A stretch of 64,000 bases of DNA from NCBI GenBank assembly GCA_029204225.1, contig CM055099.1:43256150-43320149 (forward strand). Reading direction: 5' to 3'. Each line of letters opens with the position of its first letter. Within the stretch, counting starts at the first letter, position 1. The translations under genes and the position numbers were made by a program. Positions 1 to 11,350 of the stretch are shown piece by piece. This DNA is from Diphasiastrum complanatum. Taxonomy: Eukaryota; Streptophyta; Lycopodiopsida; Lycopodiales; Lycopodiaceae. The notes beneath the pieces are model-generated. The model was given only the letters and a program-made list of their open reading frames with translations. It was not told where the DNA came from and did no database searches.

Positions 1-622
1 AAGTAGGTGAGTATTCTCGTGCAGCTTGTGCTCTAGCTCATACAAGTCCAGTGACTCCTTCTGCTGCCACCCTTCAAGCTTTGGAGCTTCTTCATTTACC
101 GGTTAATGATTGTCTTCCCTCATGACTTTGAACCTGATTCCGATCTGCAGCTCTCATAATCTCATTTTCTTAATGCTTTTCTACGCAGCCCTCATCTGTC
201 GACTGGGGGTCCTTCTGGTATGGTTTTTGAGCATCTTCATGATCAAGCGAAGACCAGCAGTTCAGAATAAATCAAGTGTACCCTTGATGGTGGTCACCAG
301 AGCACAAAAGCAGAAAGAACCAGTGGATCCAGTACCTGCTGATTCTATACCATTAACCGATATTCCAACAGCATCTGAAGCTGCTAAAGCAACAGCCGAA
401 GTTCGTTCTTCACCATTGCATCCACCAAGAAATTTACGTACAAATATGAACGATTAGTTGCATCATCATGAAGGACCCTTCAAGATGACTGAACCATAAG
501 CGCCGCAAACAGAACTGATCATGAATATTTTATCTAGTAAGATCAATATTTCATTGGGAGAGTTCTTGAAGTTGGTGTCAAAAGCACAAAATGGAGCTAA
601 CTTTTGTCTTAGCACAAAAGTT
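1..622 (+). pseudogene. Ty3/gypsy element, upstream Gag/linker remnant
   Basis: Remnant of the 5' part of the gypsy polyprotein whose protease-to-integrase part resumes at 4564. Several short reading stretches are seen: one ending at a TGA near 124, one from about 210 to 457 that is basic and then Pro/Ser/Thr/Ala-rich (residues such as VVTRAQKQK), and one from about 521 that reads NISLGEFLKL. A similar S/T-LGELL motif lies just before the protease in many plant gypsy polyproteins (known of the family). Stops and frameshifts interrupt it, so it is not functional. The start lies left of the window. The reading is cut at 622 by the inserted LTR element. Assignment to Gag/linker rests on position more than on similarity. 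Confidence 0.55.
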
Positions 623-627
623 AGCTC

Positions 628-1470
628 TGTCAAAGTACAGCAAAATGGACCAAGAATAGATCTGAATCAGATCCACAAGTGTTATTGGATGTTAGATTAG
701 ATCAACTTATCAATCTACACAAGATTAGATAGCATTTAGATCAAACCTAGATGAATAAATCTAACAAGAACAATCATTATTAATAAAACTTGTACTTGCT
801 AGTTTCACACGTGTGAAAACTTGTCAGAGTACGTACATTAGGCTGAGAATAAAGTATACTAAGCTTAGAACCCAATCAATGCATAAAAACACAAGACAAA
901 TAGAGAGAATAGACTAGAATTGTTCCAAAACCAAGATTTAGCTTTCTTGTCAATTATGGCCAAATGAGCCACCATATATACACAAGAGCTGATGCTTACT
1001 CAGCTGATTTGGCATGTGTGAGAGTGCCTACTCATCAAAGGATCCACCAATAATCATCAATATGGCACATGGACCAAGTTTCCTAACTTATAGCCACATC
1101 CCTTGACTTTAGGCAATTTTCCTAATTTATAAGGACTTGCACAAATATCTACTACAAGTTGGATCTCACCTACTACTGATGTTTTCACACATGTGAGCAA
1201 GCATGTGTGAGATCACTCCTGTCCATGTGAAATAGCTTTTCCTACCAATAAAATGATGCCAAGTGGCATATAGCTAGAAAACTAGATTTTGGCCATTTTA
1301 GCCACTAGATCTCAAATGAAATGGTATCTACAACCTATATGACTCATCTAAATGATTTATTCATTTATTTCACACGTGGGAACAGGCTCCACAGATGTCT
1401 AATGATGATATGTACTACTCATAATGGTATTTACAAGATATGATCAAGTTAGCTTTTGCCAATTTTAACT
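628..1470 (-). repeat. 3' LTR of the nested element
   Basis: Left copy of the repeat. On the minus strand it should run TG to CA; its start reads AG instead of TG (T at 1470 on the + strand where the other copy has A), a point change. It contains the perfect palindrome TTTCACACGTGTGAAA (about 805-820) and further CACATGTG/CACACGTG cores near 1188-1210 and 1370, resembling E-box/G-box sites. Direct alignment with 3683-4558 shows scattered substitutions and one length difference. Confidence 0.92.
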
Positions 1471-1486
1471 CTCCTCCTCAAAACTA
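1471..1486 (-). promoter_or_regulatory. Polypurine tract of the nested element
   Basis: Read on the minus strand this is a run TTTTGAGGAGGAGA ending directly at the 3' LTR, the expected place for the plus-strand primer. It supports the orientation given by the primer binding site. Confidence 0.75.
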
Positions 1487-1580
1487 ACTTGATAAAAACA
1501 TGATGATATTGAGATTGACTCCATGGGCTGAATTGGTCTTCAAATATGGATCCTTGCTGGTTCAAAGGTGTGAAGATCAG

Positions 1581-2267
1581 CTAATGAGCTTGATGTCGAT
1601 CCGAAATCACCTTATCCATGATAATGCCTCTTTGATGTTGACTTCTTTGATGAACTTGAGAGCTTTGAACCATCCTGGCACCTCTTTCATTGATTTGTCC
1701 TTGAAGCATATGGTTGATCCAAAAGCTCCTCCTCCTTGAAAATAGCTGCAACTCCATGAGAAAATAAAGAGTCCTTCTTGACTCATGAGGATCACAAAGA
1801 TCCAACATCATGTTACCAAGATCTCGAGGATTAGGCTCATCAACATTGGCAAGACTATGCATGCTATAATAACAAAGAGTTTGTATCATATCTTCATGCT
1901 TGGTTACCATGTTAATCTCAGATCTAATGAGGCTAGATACTTCAATATGGAGATAAGTTTCCTTAGAGGATGATTCACTTTCTCTCATAAAGAGTTTACA
2001 ATTTGCCTCAATACATGAAAAAAGACAATTTTTCACAGTATGAGTGGACAACTCACTCTTGCTCTTGCAAGACTCAAGAGCATACATATGATGAAATAAC
2101 CATTTGCTTTCTAATTGTTCTAAAATCAATTTCATATCATTAAGAACATCAACTATGTTCTCAAGAGAGACACCATACTCAACTAGTATTGCTTTACTCC
2201 AACTTTGAGATGCAAAAGTCTCACTAAAGCAAATTGATTCACCAAATGACATAAGAGAAGCAAGCAT
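1581..2267 (-). CDS. Nested element ORF, downstream module (unknown function)
   Basis: An open frame of 228 residues inside the nested LTR element. I do not recognise the family. It is the second of two homologous modules: residues about 4-30 (CFSETF.SQSW.KAILV) and about 75-115 (a Cys-containing stretch, then CKLFMRESE and TYLH..VSSLI) match the same features of the module at 2183-2940 at a spacing of 671 bp. Charged, mostly helical-looking, no zinc knuckle, no transmembrane segment, no RT motif. The C-terminal third is frame-dependent and may be untranslated. The upstream module overlaps it in another frame, so in the intact parent the two were probably one longer protein now broken by a frameshift near 2183-2267. 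It could be a captured host sequence or a highly diverged Gag. Confidence 0.5.
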   Translation of the reverse strand: MLASLMSFGESICFSETFASQSWSKAILVEYGVSLENIVDVLNDMKLILEQLESKWLFHHMYALESCKSKSELSTHTVKNCLFSCIEANCKLFMRESESSSKETYLHIEVSSLIRSEINMVTKHEDMIQTLCYYSMHSLANVDEPNPRDLGNMMLDLCDPHESRRTLYFLMELQLFSRRRSFWINHMLQGQINERGARMVQSSQVHQRSQHQRGIIMDKVISDRHQAH

Positions 2268-2797
2268 GAGATGTATACTACTTGAAATGTGCTCCTCTTT
2301 CCCTTGAAATGTGTGTCTCTTGATATTCTTCTTGGAATCATAATCTGAGAAGGACTCTCCTCCTCAATCCTTGGCACACTTGACCCTCGAGATGACTCCT
2401 CAAAATCAACTTTTTGGTGCTCCTCCTTGATGGAAATCCGAGACCTCCATGTCTCAAAATGATCACAAAAAACATGATCATATAATGTGCACTTCATATC
2501 ATCATCAACATTACTTATGCTAGAAACATAAGTCCAAAAATCACCACAACTTGGCATGATTTTTCTAATATTGAAATCAAGAAGTATTTCCATCTGAATA
2601 AGGCTAACTACTTGCTTATGGATGTAAGTGTCCACTTTGGATGCTTCACTTATTCTCATAAGAAGTTTACAACTTGCCTTTAAAATTGAGAATTTACAAT
2701 CTTCAACATTATGAATGAACACATCATTCATGATCTTATTGAAACCAACAAAAAATACATTATGAAGACATTTCCATTTTCTTGACTTCATATTCAA
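2183..2797 (-). CDS. Nested element ORF, upstream module (unknown function)
   Basis: Open frame of 204 residues; homologous sequence continues upstream to about 2940 in the same frame but is interrupted by a stop near 2850 (the stretch with CFEGIF.SQRW.KAILV precedes it). The shared core with the other module is a CKLLMR.SE motif and a TY.H..V.SLI motif. The region after residue 120 is Ser/Glu/Arg-rich. It lies downstream of a leader that carries the primer site and the long CT run. No known domain is visible. Coding status is inferred from conservation of the protein-level pattern between the two modules rather than from a family match. Confidence 0.45.
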   Translation of the reverse strand: MNMKSRKWKCLHNVFFVGFNKIMNDVFIHNVEDCKFSILKASCKLLMRISEASKVDTYIHKQVVSLIQMEILLDFNIRKIMPSCGDFWTYVSSISNVDDDMKCTLYDHVFCDHFETWRSRISIKEEHQKVDFEESSRGSSVPRIEEESPSQIMIPRRISRDTHFKGKRSTFQVVYISCLLLLCHLVNQFALVRLLHLKVGVKQY

Positions 2798-3082
2798 TGT
2801 AAGTTTACAAGGAAAACATGCTTTGCTATCTATTAAGGCATCACACTAAACTAGTATTGCCTTAATCCACCTTTGAGATACAAAAATCCCTTCAAAGCAA
2901 AATAGTTCTTCATAAGATTTCATGAGAGCATAGTACTTGCCAACAATTCTTATCACTTTGTATTGGTAAATTTGCCTATATGAGTGTTTGTGCTTTAGAA
3001 ATTCACTAAGATTTCACTTGGAGGACTGATCTAGATTTCAATCACTCCCCTTGCATATCACTCCTCAATCTTTGGTTTATAG

Positions 3083-3292
<210 letters not shown>

Positions 3293-3670
3293 CAATGTAC
3301 ACTCAAAAAATCAGAGAATCAACTTCAATGTACTGTAAACAAGCTTAAATCCATCTATATGATTGATCTAAACCAAGAACAAATCAATGGAATAGAAACA
3401 ATGCAAGTGAAAGCTTGAAAAATGCACTAAATTGACTCAAAATTGGGTGTATGAAGCTCAAAATGCACCAAACTGAATTTTACTACCCAAAACAGGTCCT
3501 GTACGGACCCACACATGTGGAAAGTACACCTGCAGCCCACAACAAGATTTGGTACGAATATGATGGTTCTAGCTATCCATTCAACCTCGCTACCTCAATA
3601 TTAGCTTGTTTCCAAAAACCTGCCAATTTGGGTATAGCTTAGATCAATGTCTTAGATGCACTTGTACTTG

Positions 3671-3682
3671 GCTCTGATACCA
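3671..3682 (-). promoter_or_regulatory. Primer binding site, initiator tRNA-Met type
   Basis: On the minus strand this reads TGGTATCAGAGC, complementary to the 3' end of plant initiator tRNA-Met, starting directly after the LTR terminus ...TTTGACA. It sets the minus orientation and the right inner LTR boundary. Confidence 0.95.
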
Positions 3683-4558
3683 TGTCAAAGTACAGCAAAA
3701 TGGACCAAGAATAGATCTGAATCAGATCCACAAGTGTTATTGGATGTTAGATTAGATCAACCTATCAATCTACACAATATTAGATAGCATTTAGATCAAA
3801 TCTAGATGAATAAATCTAACAAGAACAATCATTATTGATAAAACTTGTACTTGCTGGTTTCACACGTGTAAAAACCTGTCAGAGTACGTACATTAGGCTA
3901 ATAATAAAGTATACTAAGCTTAAAACCCAATCAATGCATAAAAACACAAGACAATCAGAGAGAATAGACTAGAATTGCTCCAAAACCAAGATTTAGCTTT
4001 CTTGTCAATTATGGCCAAATGAGCCACCATATATACACAAGAGCTGATGCTTACTCAGCTGATTTAGCACGTGTGAGAGTGCCTACTCATCAAAGGATCC
4101 ACCAATAATCATCAATATGGCACATGGACCAAGTTTCCTATCTTATAGCCACCTTTCTTGATTTTAGGCAAATTTTCTAATTTATAGGGACTTGCACAAA
4201 TATCTACTACAAGTTGGATCTCACCTACTACTGATGTTTTCACACATGTGAGCAGTCCTTGGCATGTGTGAGATCACTCCTATCCATGTGAAATAGCTTT
4301 TCCTACCAATAAAATGATGCCAAGTGGCATATAGCTAGAAAACTAGATTTTGGCCATTTTAGCCACTAGATCTCAAATGAAATGGTATGTACAACCTATA
4401 TGACTCATCTAAATGATAAATGCATTTATTTCACAAGTGGGAACAAATGCATTTATTTCACAAGTGGGAACAGGCTCCACAGATGTCTAATGATGATATG
4501 TACTACTCATAATGGTATTTACAAGATTTGATCAAGTTAGCTTTTGCCAATTTTAACA
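3683..4558 (-). repeat. 5' LTR of the nested element
   Basis: Right copy of the LTR; on the minus strand it begins TGTTAAAATTGG and ends TTTGACA, giving canonical TG...CA. It is longer than the left copy mainly because about 26 bp around 4421-4470 (GCATTTATTTCACAAGTGGG) is tandemly duplicated. The transcription start should lie in here; I did not find a convincing TATA position. Confidence 0.92.
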
Positions 4559-4563
4559 AGCTC

Positions 4564-6053
4564 AAGCAAAACCAAAAGTCCGTCAAGAGCCACTTTTTTG
4601 TGTTGGATTTGAAGAATCTAATGACGCACTCCATGTTGGAGCAGCTTGGGAAAGTGAACAAAAAAATATCACCCTACCGATACAGCATAGACAATTTCCT
4701 AAGGAAGCAGCTGTGATAGATGGCGGTTCAGGAGTTAACCTGATTTCTACAAAGCTATGTGCAAAATGGGGTCTTACAAAGATCAAGCCTACGACTTTTG
4801 ACATTAAGCTAGTTGATCAAATGACAGTTCATCCGCAAGGAATGATTGAAGATATACCTGTCAGAATTGCGGGAGTACAGTTCGTCATTACTTTCGTAGT
4901 AATGGACTTACCACAAGCACCAAATGTCTACCAAATCCTATTGGGACGTCCATGGTTACGAGTTGCGCAAGTAATTCATAGCTGGGGTACCGAGAAAATA
5001 ACATTTGAAAATCGTGAACGTGCAATCAAAGTTGATCCTGCAACTTGGACTATCAAACCAATGGTTCAAAAAGAGGATGATGATTCATCAACAACGGATC
5101 GTACCTGTGACCGGCCAGAGACAATTTTGGGAGTTCATTATGATTCTCAAACGGATACTGTCATCTGGAATGAAGCTCTTGCAACGATTGATTATACAAC
5201 AAGATATATGTGTCAACAAGATAATCAGTCAGATTTGAGCGAGATTTTCCTATTGGATCGAACCTTGGATACCCCTATCACTTTTCCATTGAATGTGCTG
5301 AATGTAGCTTGGATATCAATGGAACCTATACCAGATTCGATTGAAGGTTACCTCATACCTATGAGTCATGCCTTGACTTATGATGACAATGCAGAACTTA
5401 CGGATGAGCAGATTCTCAATCATATGGATCCGACCAGATTTGGAGTGCGTAATGTTCCTGATGAACCAACAATAAAACTGCCCAAAGCAGTTATATTGAA
5501 AGAAGATAGGATCACAGGGTCAATGACAAAGAAACAAGCCAAGCAACTTTATAATACGATCATGAAATGGGAAAATCCTCCTCAAAAGATTGATTCAGCG
5601 AATGTGCCACCCTTACTAGATAAAGGCAAAGGAAAAGTCGAGGATGATTCTACAAGTCAGAATTCTAACAAGACATCATCGTCTCGGAAGTCATCACCTC
5701 CACGATCAATTCCTGCTAAGAAGACTAAGCGAAGATCCAAGACAAGTCCTTTCGAAAAGGAACAAGCAAATGTAGTCCAACATGATATGCCCGAACATTT
5801 TAAATGTTATACATTGGATGATGTGGTTATCATGTTACCTAAAGCACATCGTGAACCCGAAGAACACGTGCTAGACTCGAAAGATGTTTACAATGGCCTT
5901 GCTAGGACACAGCCAATGAATCTTGCCAAGCCAGGAGAACCACAAAAGATTGTACAAGTTGAATTGCAACTTAATCCTGAACAGTATCAAAAGCACTCCG
6001 CATGTTACTTATTAAGTATCAAGATTGCTTTGCATGGACTTATCAAGATCTGA
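4564..6053 (+). pseudogene. Ty3/gypsy pol: aspartic protease and long linker
   Basis: Continuation of the outer gypsy element after the nested insertion. In the frame used by 4713-6053, coding-like sequence already runs from about 4610, giving a protease N-terminal part, then the active-site motif VIDGGSGVNLIS (about 4704-4740) and the flap/C-terminal motif LLGRPWLR (about 4940-4963). IDGG in place of D-T/S-G is common in plant gypsy proteases. About 300 residues of acidic then Ser/Lys-rich linker follow before RT. The reading frame is lost near 6000, where RT continues in another frame. Role: would cleave the Gag-Pol polyprotein. The long linker and absence of a chromodomain suggest a non-chromovirus lineage (Tat/Athila-like), which is an inference. 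Confidence 0.85.
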
Positions 6054-6960
6054 AGGGTATTCGAACGTCAGTTATTGAACATACCATACTTTTAGTACCT
6101 GATGCAGTTCCAAAGGTTACAAAGTTCCATCGTTGTAATCCTAATGTTGCGGATTTGATAAAGAAAGAACTTCAGAGATTTCTTGACGCCGATTTTATTT
6201 ATGAGATCAAGCATACCGAATGGATCTCACTGATTGTCATTGTTCCTAAGAAGAATGAAAATTGAGAATTTGTGTGAATCTCAAGGCTTTGAACAAAGTG
6301 ACGCGGAAGGATCATTTTCCGTTACCTTTAATTGAAAGCATTTTGGATCGCCTTGCTGGAGTGGAAGCTTATAGTTTCTTGGATGGATTTAGTGGTTACA
6401 ACCAGGTAAAGATTGCATCTGTCGATCGCCACAAAACCGCTTTTGCAACAAAATGGGGCACCTATGCTTACAAAGTGATGTTGTTTGGACTATGTACTGC
6501 ACCAAGTTCCAAAGAGTAATGCAATTTGCTTTTAAAGATTATCTGCAGAAATTTCTTGAAATTTACTTGGATGACCTGGGAGTCCATAGTACAGATACAG
6601 ACCACCTGGATTGATTGGAGAAAGTATTTGAAAAATGTCGCAAAATATCAAATTTCTCTAAATCCAGAAAAATGTCAGATATGGGTTTCCCACGGAGTTG
6701 TGCTTGGGCATGTGATATCGAGACATGGTATTGCCACAGATTATTCTAAAATCAAGATTATTGTGGAATTGCCACCGCCAACAACGATTCGTGGAGTTTA
6801 TGTGTTTATGGGCCATGCGAACTACTATCAAATTTTTATTATCTTCTTTGTGGATTTAGCAAGTCCTATTTGGACAGTAGAGGCGTTAGAAGCCTTTGAA
6901 AAACTAAAAAAAAACATTAACTTCAACACCAATATTGTGTTTTCTAGATTGGACGATTGA
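6002..6960 (+). pseudogene. Ty3/gypsy reverse transcriptase, frameshifted
   Basis: RT domain split over at least three frames. The first part (6002-6258) holds the pre-RT segment ending VPKKNE. A one-base slip near 6260 leads into the palm region (6262-6515) with the catalytic Asp in YSFLDGFSGYNQV and the FGLC.AP motif. A second slip near 6510 is followed, in the frame open across 6514-6610, by the YLDDL catalytic motif at about 6562-6576. The thumb/connection part reads in 6620-6955 (PEKC, GHVIS). All key motifs can still be found, but frameshifts and an in-frame stop make it inactive. Confidence 0.88.
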
Positions 6961-7323
6961 ATTTCATGTTTACATAGATGCCTCGAAATACGCCATTGGA
7001 TCAGTTTTGACGCAGCCAGGTGATTATAAGAAGGACTATCCTATACGATATTTGCAAGCAGACAGCTTATAGATCCGAAGAAATATTATTCAACAATAGA
7101 ACGTGAAGCGTTAGCCATGATTTTTTTAGTTCGGAAATTTTGTCATTATTTCATGGAAATGCACTTTGCATTTTATACGGATCACCAACTGTTACTTTAC
7201 TTGGTAAATAAGACATACAACACTGGACGTATTGCAAGATGGTTACTGCTATTGACTGAATTTGACTTTCGAATTGTGGTTCGAAAGGAGAAGCAACATT
7301 ATCTAGCCGATCACATTTCGTGA
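6961..7323 (+). pseudogene. Ty3/gypsy RNase H remnant
   Basis: Follows RT directly. Near 6962-7010 a stretch reads FHVYIDASKYAIGSVL, the first RNase H strand with its Asp; after a frame change 7117-7323 reads FYTDHQLLLYLV...GRIARWLLLLTEFDFRI, the typical gypsy RNase H C-terminal half with the TDH motif. It would remove RNA from the RNA-DNA hybrid. Broken by frameshifts. Confidence 0.85.
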
Positions 7324-7646
7324 ATCGAATCTGCACCAGTTAACACTGAAGTAGATGATGAATTACCAGATGCTGCATTGTTCTATGTAGAAGCAGTACC
7401 TGCATGGGCAGCGGATATTGTTGAGTACCTGATGCTAGGACAACCGAATGACTATTTGAAAAAAGTACAGAAGAATCAATTGATTCATAAGGCTCAACCT
7501 TATCAATTGATTGAAGGACAATTGTATTATCATTGATTAGACAATATTCTACGTAGATGTGTTTTACCACATGAAATCCTAGATTTAATCATGTTTTCAC
7601 ATGATGGCATAGACACTTCTCTACAGATATTACTATTTGCAAACTT
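7324..7646 (+). pseudogene. Ty3/gypsy connector and integrase zinc-binding region, degraded
   Basis: Between RNase H and integrase core. An acidic linker is followed by a stretch with HDG near 7600, the place of the HHCC zinc-binding domain; its Cys pair (CDVCQ) is at about 7705-7720 in the next open frame. A TGA near 7534 and frame changes interrupt it. Confidence 0.6.
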
Positions 7647-8583
7647 TTGCAATCAGGTTGTTGGTGGCCTACGCTTCATAAGGACACAAAAAATTATATT
7701 CAGACATGTGATGTTTGTCAACGAACACAACAACCTACTAGACATAACTATGAACCCTTGCATCCGGTTTTATCGCAAGCACCATTTGAAAAATGGGGAC
7801 TGGATTGTGTTGGTCCTATACATCCTGCCGCGCAAGGATCTCAGGCCCGACACATTATCATAGCAACTGATTATATGACCAAGTGGGTTGAAGCCAAAGC
7901 TGTCAAAGTTGCTGATGCGAAATCTACAACCAAGTTTCTCTATGAAAATATTATTATTAGATTTGGATGTCCGATCGAGATTGTCAGTGACCGGGGTACA
8001 CACTTTGTTAATCAAACAATAAAGTGTTTACTGGAAGATTTTAGATTTAGTACTCCTTACTATCCCATAGGGAATGGCCAAGCTGAATCTTCTAATAAGA
8101 TTCTCTGTACTATTATGACAAAGACAGTTGAAGCGAGTCAGTTTGATTGGAAACATAAACTGTATGTAGCATTGTGGGCATTCAGAACCACTTACAAAAA
8201 TAGTACAAATCAAACACCCTTTCAACTGGTTTATGGTCAAGATCCTATCATGTCGATTGAATTTTTAATCTCATCTTTATACATAGCATCCACAGAACGG
8301 AGTTCACACGTTAGCAGCAAAGAAAGCCCTCCGAAAGGCATGGCACGATCGTCGATTGCACAAAAAAGATTTGAAAGCAAGAGATCTTGCACTGATTGAC
8401 AATACCAAGATGATCAAGGAAAAATTGAAGTTTATCGGTGAAGGCCCGTATAAAGTGAAGGAAATCCTAAACTATGGCACAGTAATTCTTGAGCACTTGG
8501 ACGGAAAACGATTTAATACTTCGGTGCATGGCAACCGATTACGCAAGTTTCTGCAGCCTGTTCTGTCAGTTCAGCAAGCCTGA
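7647..8583 (+). pseudogene. Ty3/gypsy integrase, catalytic core and C-terminal part
   Basis: The best-preserved stretch of the element. The frame 7647-8399 holds the end of the zinc domain (CDVCQ), then the three acidic catalytic residues: Asp in WGLDCVGP (about 7797), Asp in VSDRGTHF (about 7990) and Glu in GNGQAESSNK (about 8085). The C-terminal, probably GPY/F-like part continues in another frame at 8356-8583 (GEGPYKV, then a stop at 8581). No chromodomain follows. It would insert cDNA into the genome. The frame change near 8290-8360 separates the core from the C-terminus. Confidence 0.9.
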
Positions 8584-9430
8584 TCTCAATGATTTTTAAT
8601 TTTATTTGGTTTTCAATTTTTTGTTTTCAATATTTAATTGTTCAGTTTCTGTTTGAAAAAAGACAGTAAAAAAAAAAACTGAGAAAAGACTGATGAGCAA
8701 AAATTATAAAAGTCATCAACATGAAAAAAAGGAAGGACAATATTTTTTATTAAAAAAAATGACTTATAAAATCATTGTTTCAATCAGAGGTTACCTATAG
8801 AGTATCAGAAACCTTCGTTGAGCCTCCAGACTATACATCCACTTCAGATATATCTAAATTGAGTTGGGCGAAGGTTTTTGTCCAGAAAAATCCATTTTTT
8901 GAGTCAGGCGAATGATTAGTAATATGCCATTTTGGGAACCTTCGCCGAGCACCTTACTCTCATTATGAACCTTCGTTGACATGAAAGATGGTCTGAAAAT
9001 GTCAAAATTAGGTTGGCCATAGCCTCAGATTTTGAAAAAATGCATTTATGACAGTATTTGGACGAAGGACCCTCTTGGGCGAAGGTTCAACCTTCGCCAA
9101 CCCTGAAAAACGTTCGCCGGATAGGTTCAGATTCTCAGAAACCTTCGCCGATATTTTTGTAGCCTATTTTCACAATATTGTACATGCTAGTATTCAGTGT
9201 AATGGACCCTCCAAATTCACCTATAAGTTGGCTGAATTCAATTCATTCCTCACTTGTGCTAGCGAAGCTCTTGTCAATTTTTTCAACAACCAAAGCCTTC
9301 CAAACTATCTGAACTATTTTCTGATATACATTTGCACGTCTTACTTTTCATTTCTGATCATCATTTCTTCCACAGATACATCCCAGTCTCCTTGTTAAAC
9401 TATCCATCATGATGTCCCATCTGCAACGGA
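8584..9430 (+). other. Post-integrase spacer with clustered CCTTCG/CGAAGG motifs
   Basis: Non-coding spacer after pol. An A-rich part includes purine runs (near 8720-8740, AAAAAAAGGAAGGA, PPT-like). From about 8805 to 9150 the hexamer CCTTCG or its complement CGAAGG recurs about ten times in both directions, often as ACCTTCGCCGA. A 116-residue open stretch at 9048-9398 has no recognisable features and is not called a gene. Confidence 0.5.
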
Positions 9431-9434
9431 TATC

Positions 9435-9850
9435 ATGATACTTCCTAGCACAAGCATGGTCACTCAGTGGATGACCCTTGCGGAGCCTCTGCTTACTACA
9501 ATGGGTATTCATGAGAGAGTCTTTTCAGGGAGAATCAATATGGATTTCCTCACTCTTGCCTTCACTACGTGGAAGGAAGAGAAATCCAAGTTTTATATCA
9601 CCTTCCAGGGAGCCACACACAAGGTGCGCGTGACTGAGGCCGCCCTTGCTGCCATAGGCATAGCGTCTGGCACCCAAGCCTCACCCAATCATAAACAGGC
9701 CAAATAGACTATTAAGCCTTACATTGGCCTAACAAATGATTTGCATTGGACCAATGACAGCTACCTCCTCGATGCCATCACTGAGCCTGCCATACACGCT
9801 GTTGCCCAGTTCCTCAATAGCTTTCTGATGGTTGGTTGTGGATGTTATAA
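9435..9850 (+). pseudogene. Possible additional ORF of the gypsy element
   Basis: An open frame of 90 residues (9435-9707) ends at a single TAG and continues in the same frame to a TGA near 9852, about 138 residues together. It has a patterned, non-repetitive composition (MDFLTLAFTTWKEEKSKFYI, then VTEAALAAIGIASG), unlike a chance ORF. Tat- and Ogre-type gypsy elements carry extra ORFs and plant transposon-like proteins have similar N-terminal parts, but I cannot make a family match. Its place after pol on the same strand suggests it belongs to the element. Confidence 0.35.
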
Positions 9851-11350
9851 TTGACAAATCAGATTATTTAAGAAATTGTTCTCTTTTTTACTTGGTTTCC
9901 ATTGTCAATGAAATGTGCAACATATTCAGCAAGACAAAATTGGTGATATCAAAAATTTTCGATTTGCAGTTGATGTCAACAGATGAAGATTCCAACAATT
10001 GAAGTTGGTGTTTTTTTTAAGACAAATGCTCATCTGTACTTGTATTGATGAACGAAAATGATCGCATTGTATTGTTGAGTGAAAGTGATACAACTATAAA
10101 AGCAACTAATTGTTGATGTTGTGATAAATCCGGGCTTCGACTGCCTGGTGATGGCAATCGAGCTCTGATGCTACTAATGCGTGATGAAAGGCCGGATAGA
10201 TCCGACTTGGCAGGAGTAGCTACTGCTATTGACTGCGGTCTAATTCTCTTCCAAGCCCCAGATCGCTACTACAGATCTTTTATAAAATTCAAACTTGTAA
10301 ACAATAGATAATGTTGAGAAAAACAAGCAAAAATTTATCTAGTGATAGCATTCATTCCAATATTGCAAATCATACGTGACCTATCTAATTGATCGTTGGA
10401 TGTGAATTTTAGAAATCTAAAGATTGTTGGTCTTATCCCTATTTACAGAATTCTACGACATTGAGTCTGGCACAAAATAGAGCATTGAGAAAAATACCTT
10501 CTATTATTAAAAACTGAATTTACAATATTCTTGAGCGTTGTTTGTCCCCCAGATCAACGCATTGGCATGAGAAAGATGTTCTCTCCTTGCGAATAGTATG
10601 ACTAGCTACTGCTAATCTGTAAACTCGCTCTAGAGCTATCTCAGACTGTTTGTCTGTATTCTGTTTGTGATTGTGTGTGTCAATGTCTGCATCCTTCGTT
10701 GATCCCTTTATGTGATCAATCCAGATAACTGATTAAGTTAGAAGATCTAATCAAAAGAAATACATTAGCCTTAAACAAAACTGATTCGTAATCTGTCATT
10801 GTCCTCTCTGAATCATCCACTTTCTACCCGTTGTTGTGTTGTGCCTTTACGCTGCAGGCCTTTGCTTTTTAAAAGACGTTTTTTTTTTAAAGACTTTAAG
10901 GGCAGTGTCACCCTTTGGAGAACACCTTCGCTTTTCCAAGGGCACCTTTGTTTTTTTTCGAAAAAGGAGAAAAATGCGAACGTAGGTCTGAAAATAATTT
11001 TAAGGCATTTTAGAGACAATGTTGCTTTTTTTCAAAAGGCTAAAAAATGCGACAATATGGCAGAAACCTTTTCTAAGAACAATGCCCCTTTTTCTAAGGG
11101 TCTAAACCTTTCTATTAGGGACAGCCTCCTTTTTCGCAAAAGTTCTTAGAATTATTTTCTAAGGATTTTAGACCTAGGAATGAATTTTTCTCATGACCCA
11201 AAAATGGGAACCGTGCGACGAAACAATTCAAAATTGCAGATTGTGCGAAACCTAGTTCAAAATGCACAGTCGTGAAAAATAACAAAGGAAAAAAAAACTA
11301 AAAAAAAAAAATGCTAAGACTTTGAAAGATAGAAATTCTTGGTTTCTTCA
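9851..11350 (-). repeat. Probable copia LTR with a primer-site-like sequence on its far side
   Basis: The right boundary at 11350 is supported: on the minus strand the RNase H of the copia fragment at 11.35-12.49 kb ends at a purine tract TTTGAGAGGGAGC, followed by TGAAGAAACC, as at a 3' LTR start. The left part contains, on the minus strand near 10152-10163, TAGCATCAGAGC, two mismatches from the tRNA-Met primer site and preceded by ...CACGCA. If both are real the LTR is about 10176-11350 and is followed by the leader of a second copy (9851-10150). No gene is seen. Confidence 0.4.
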
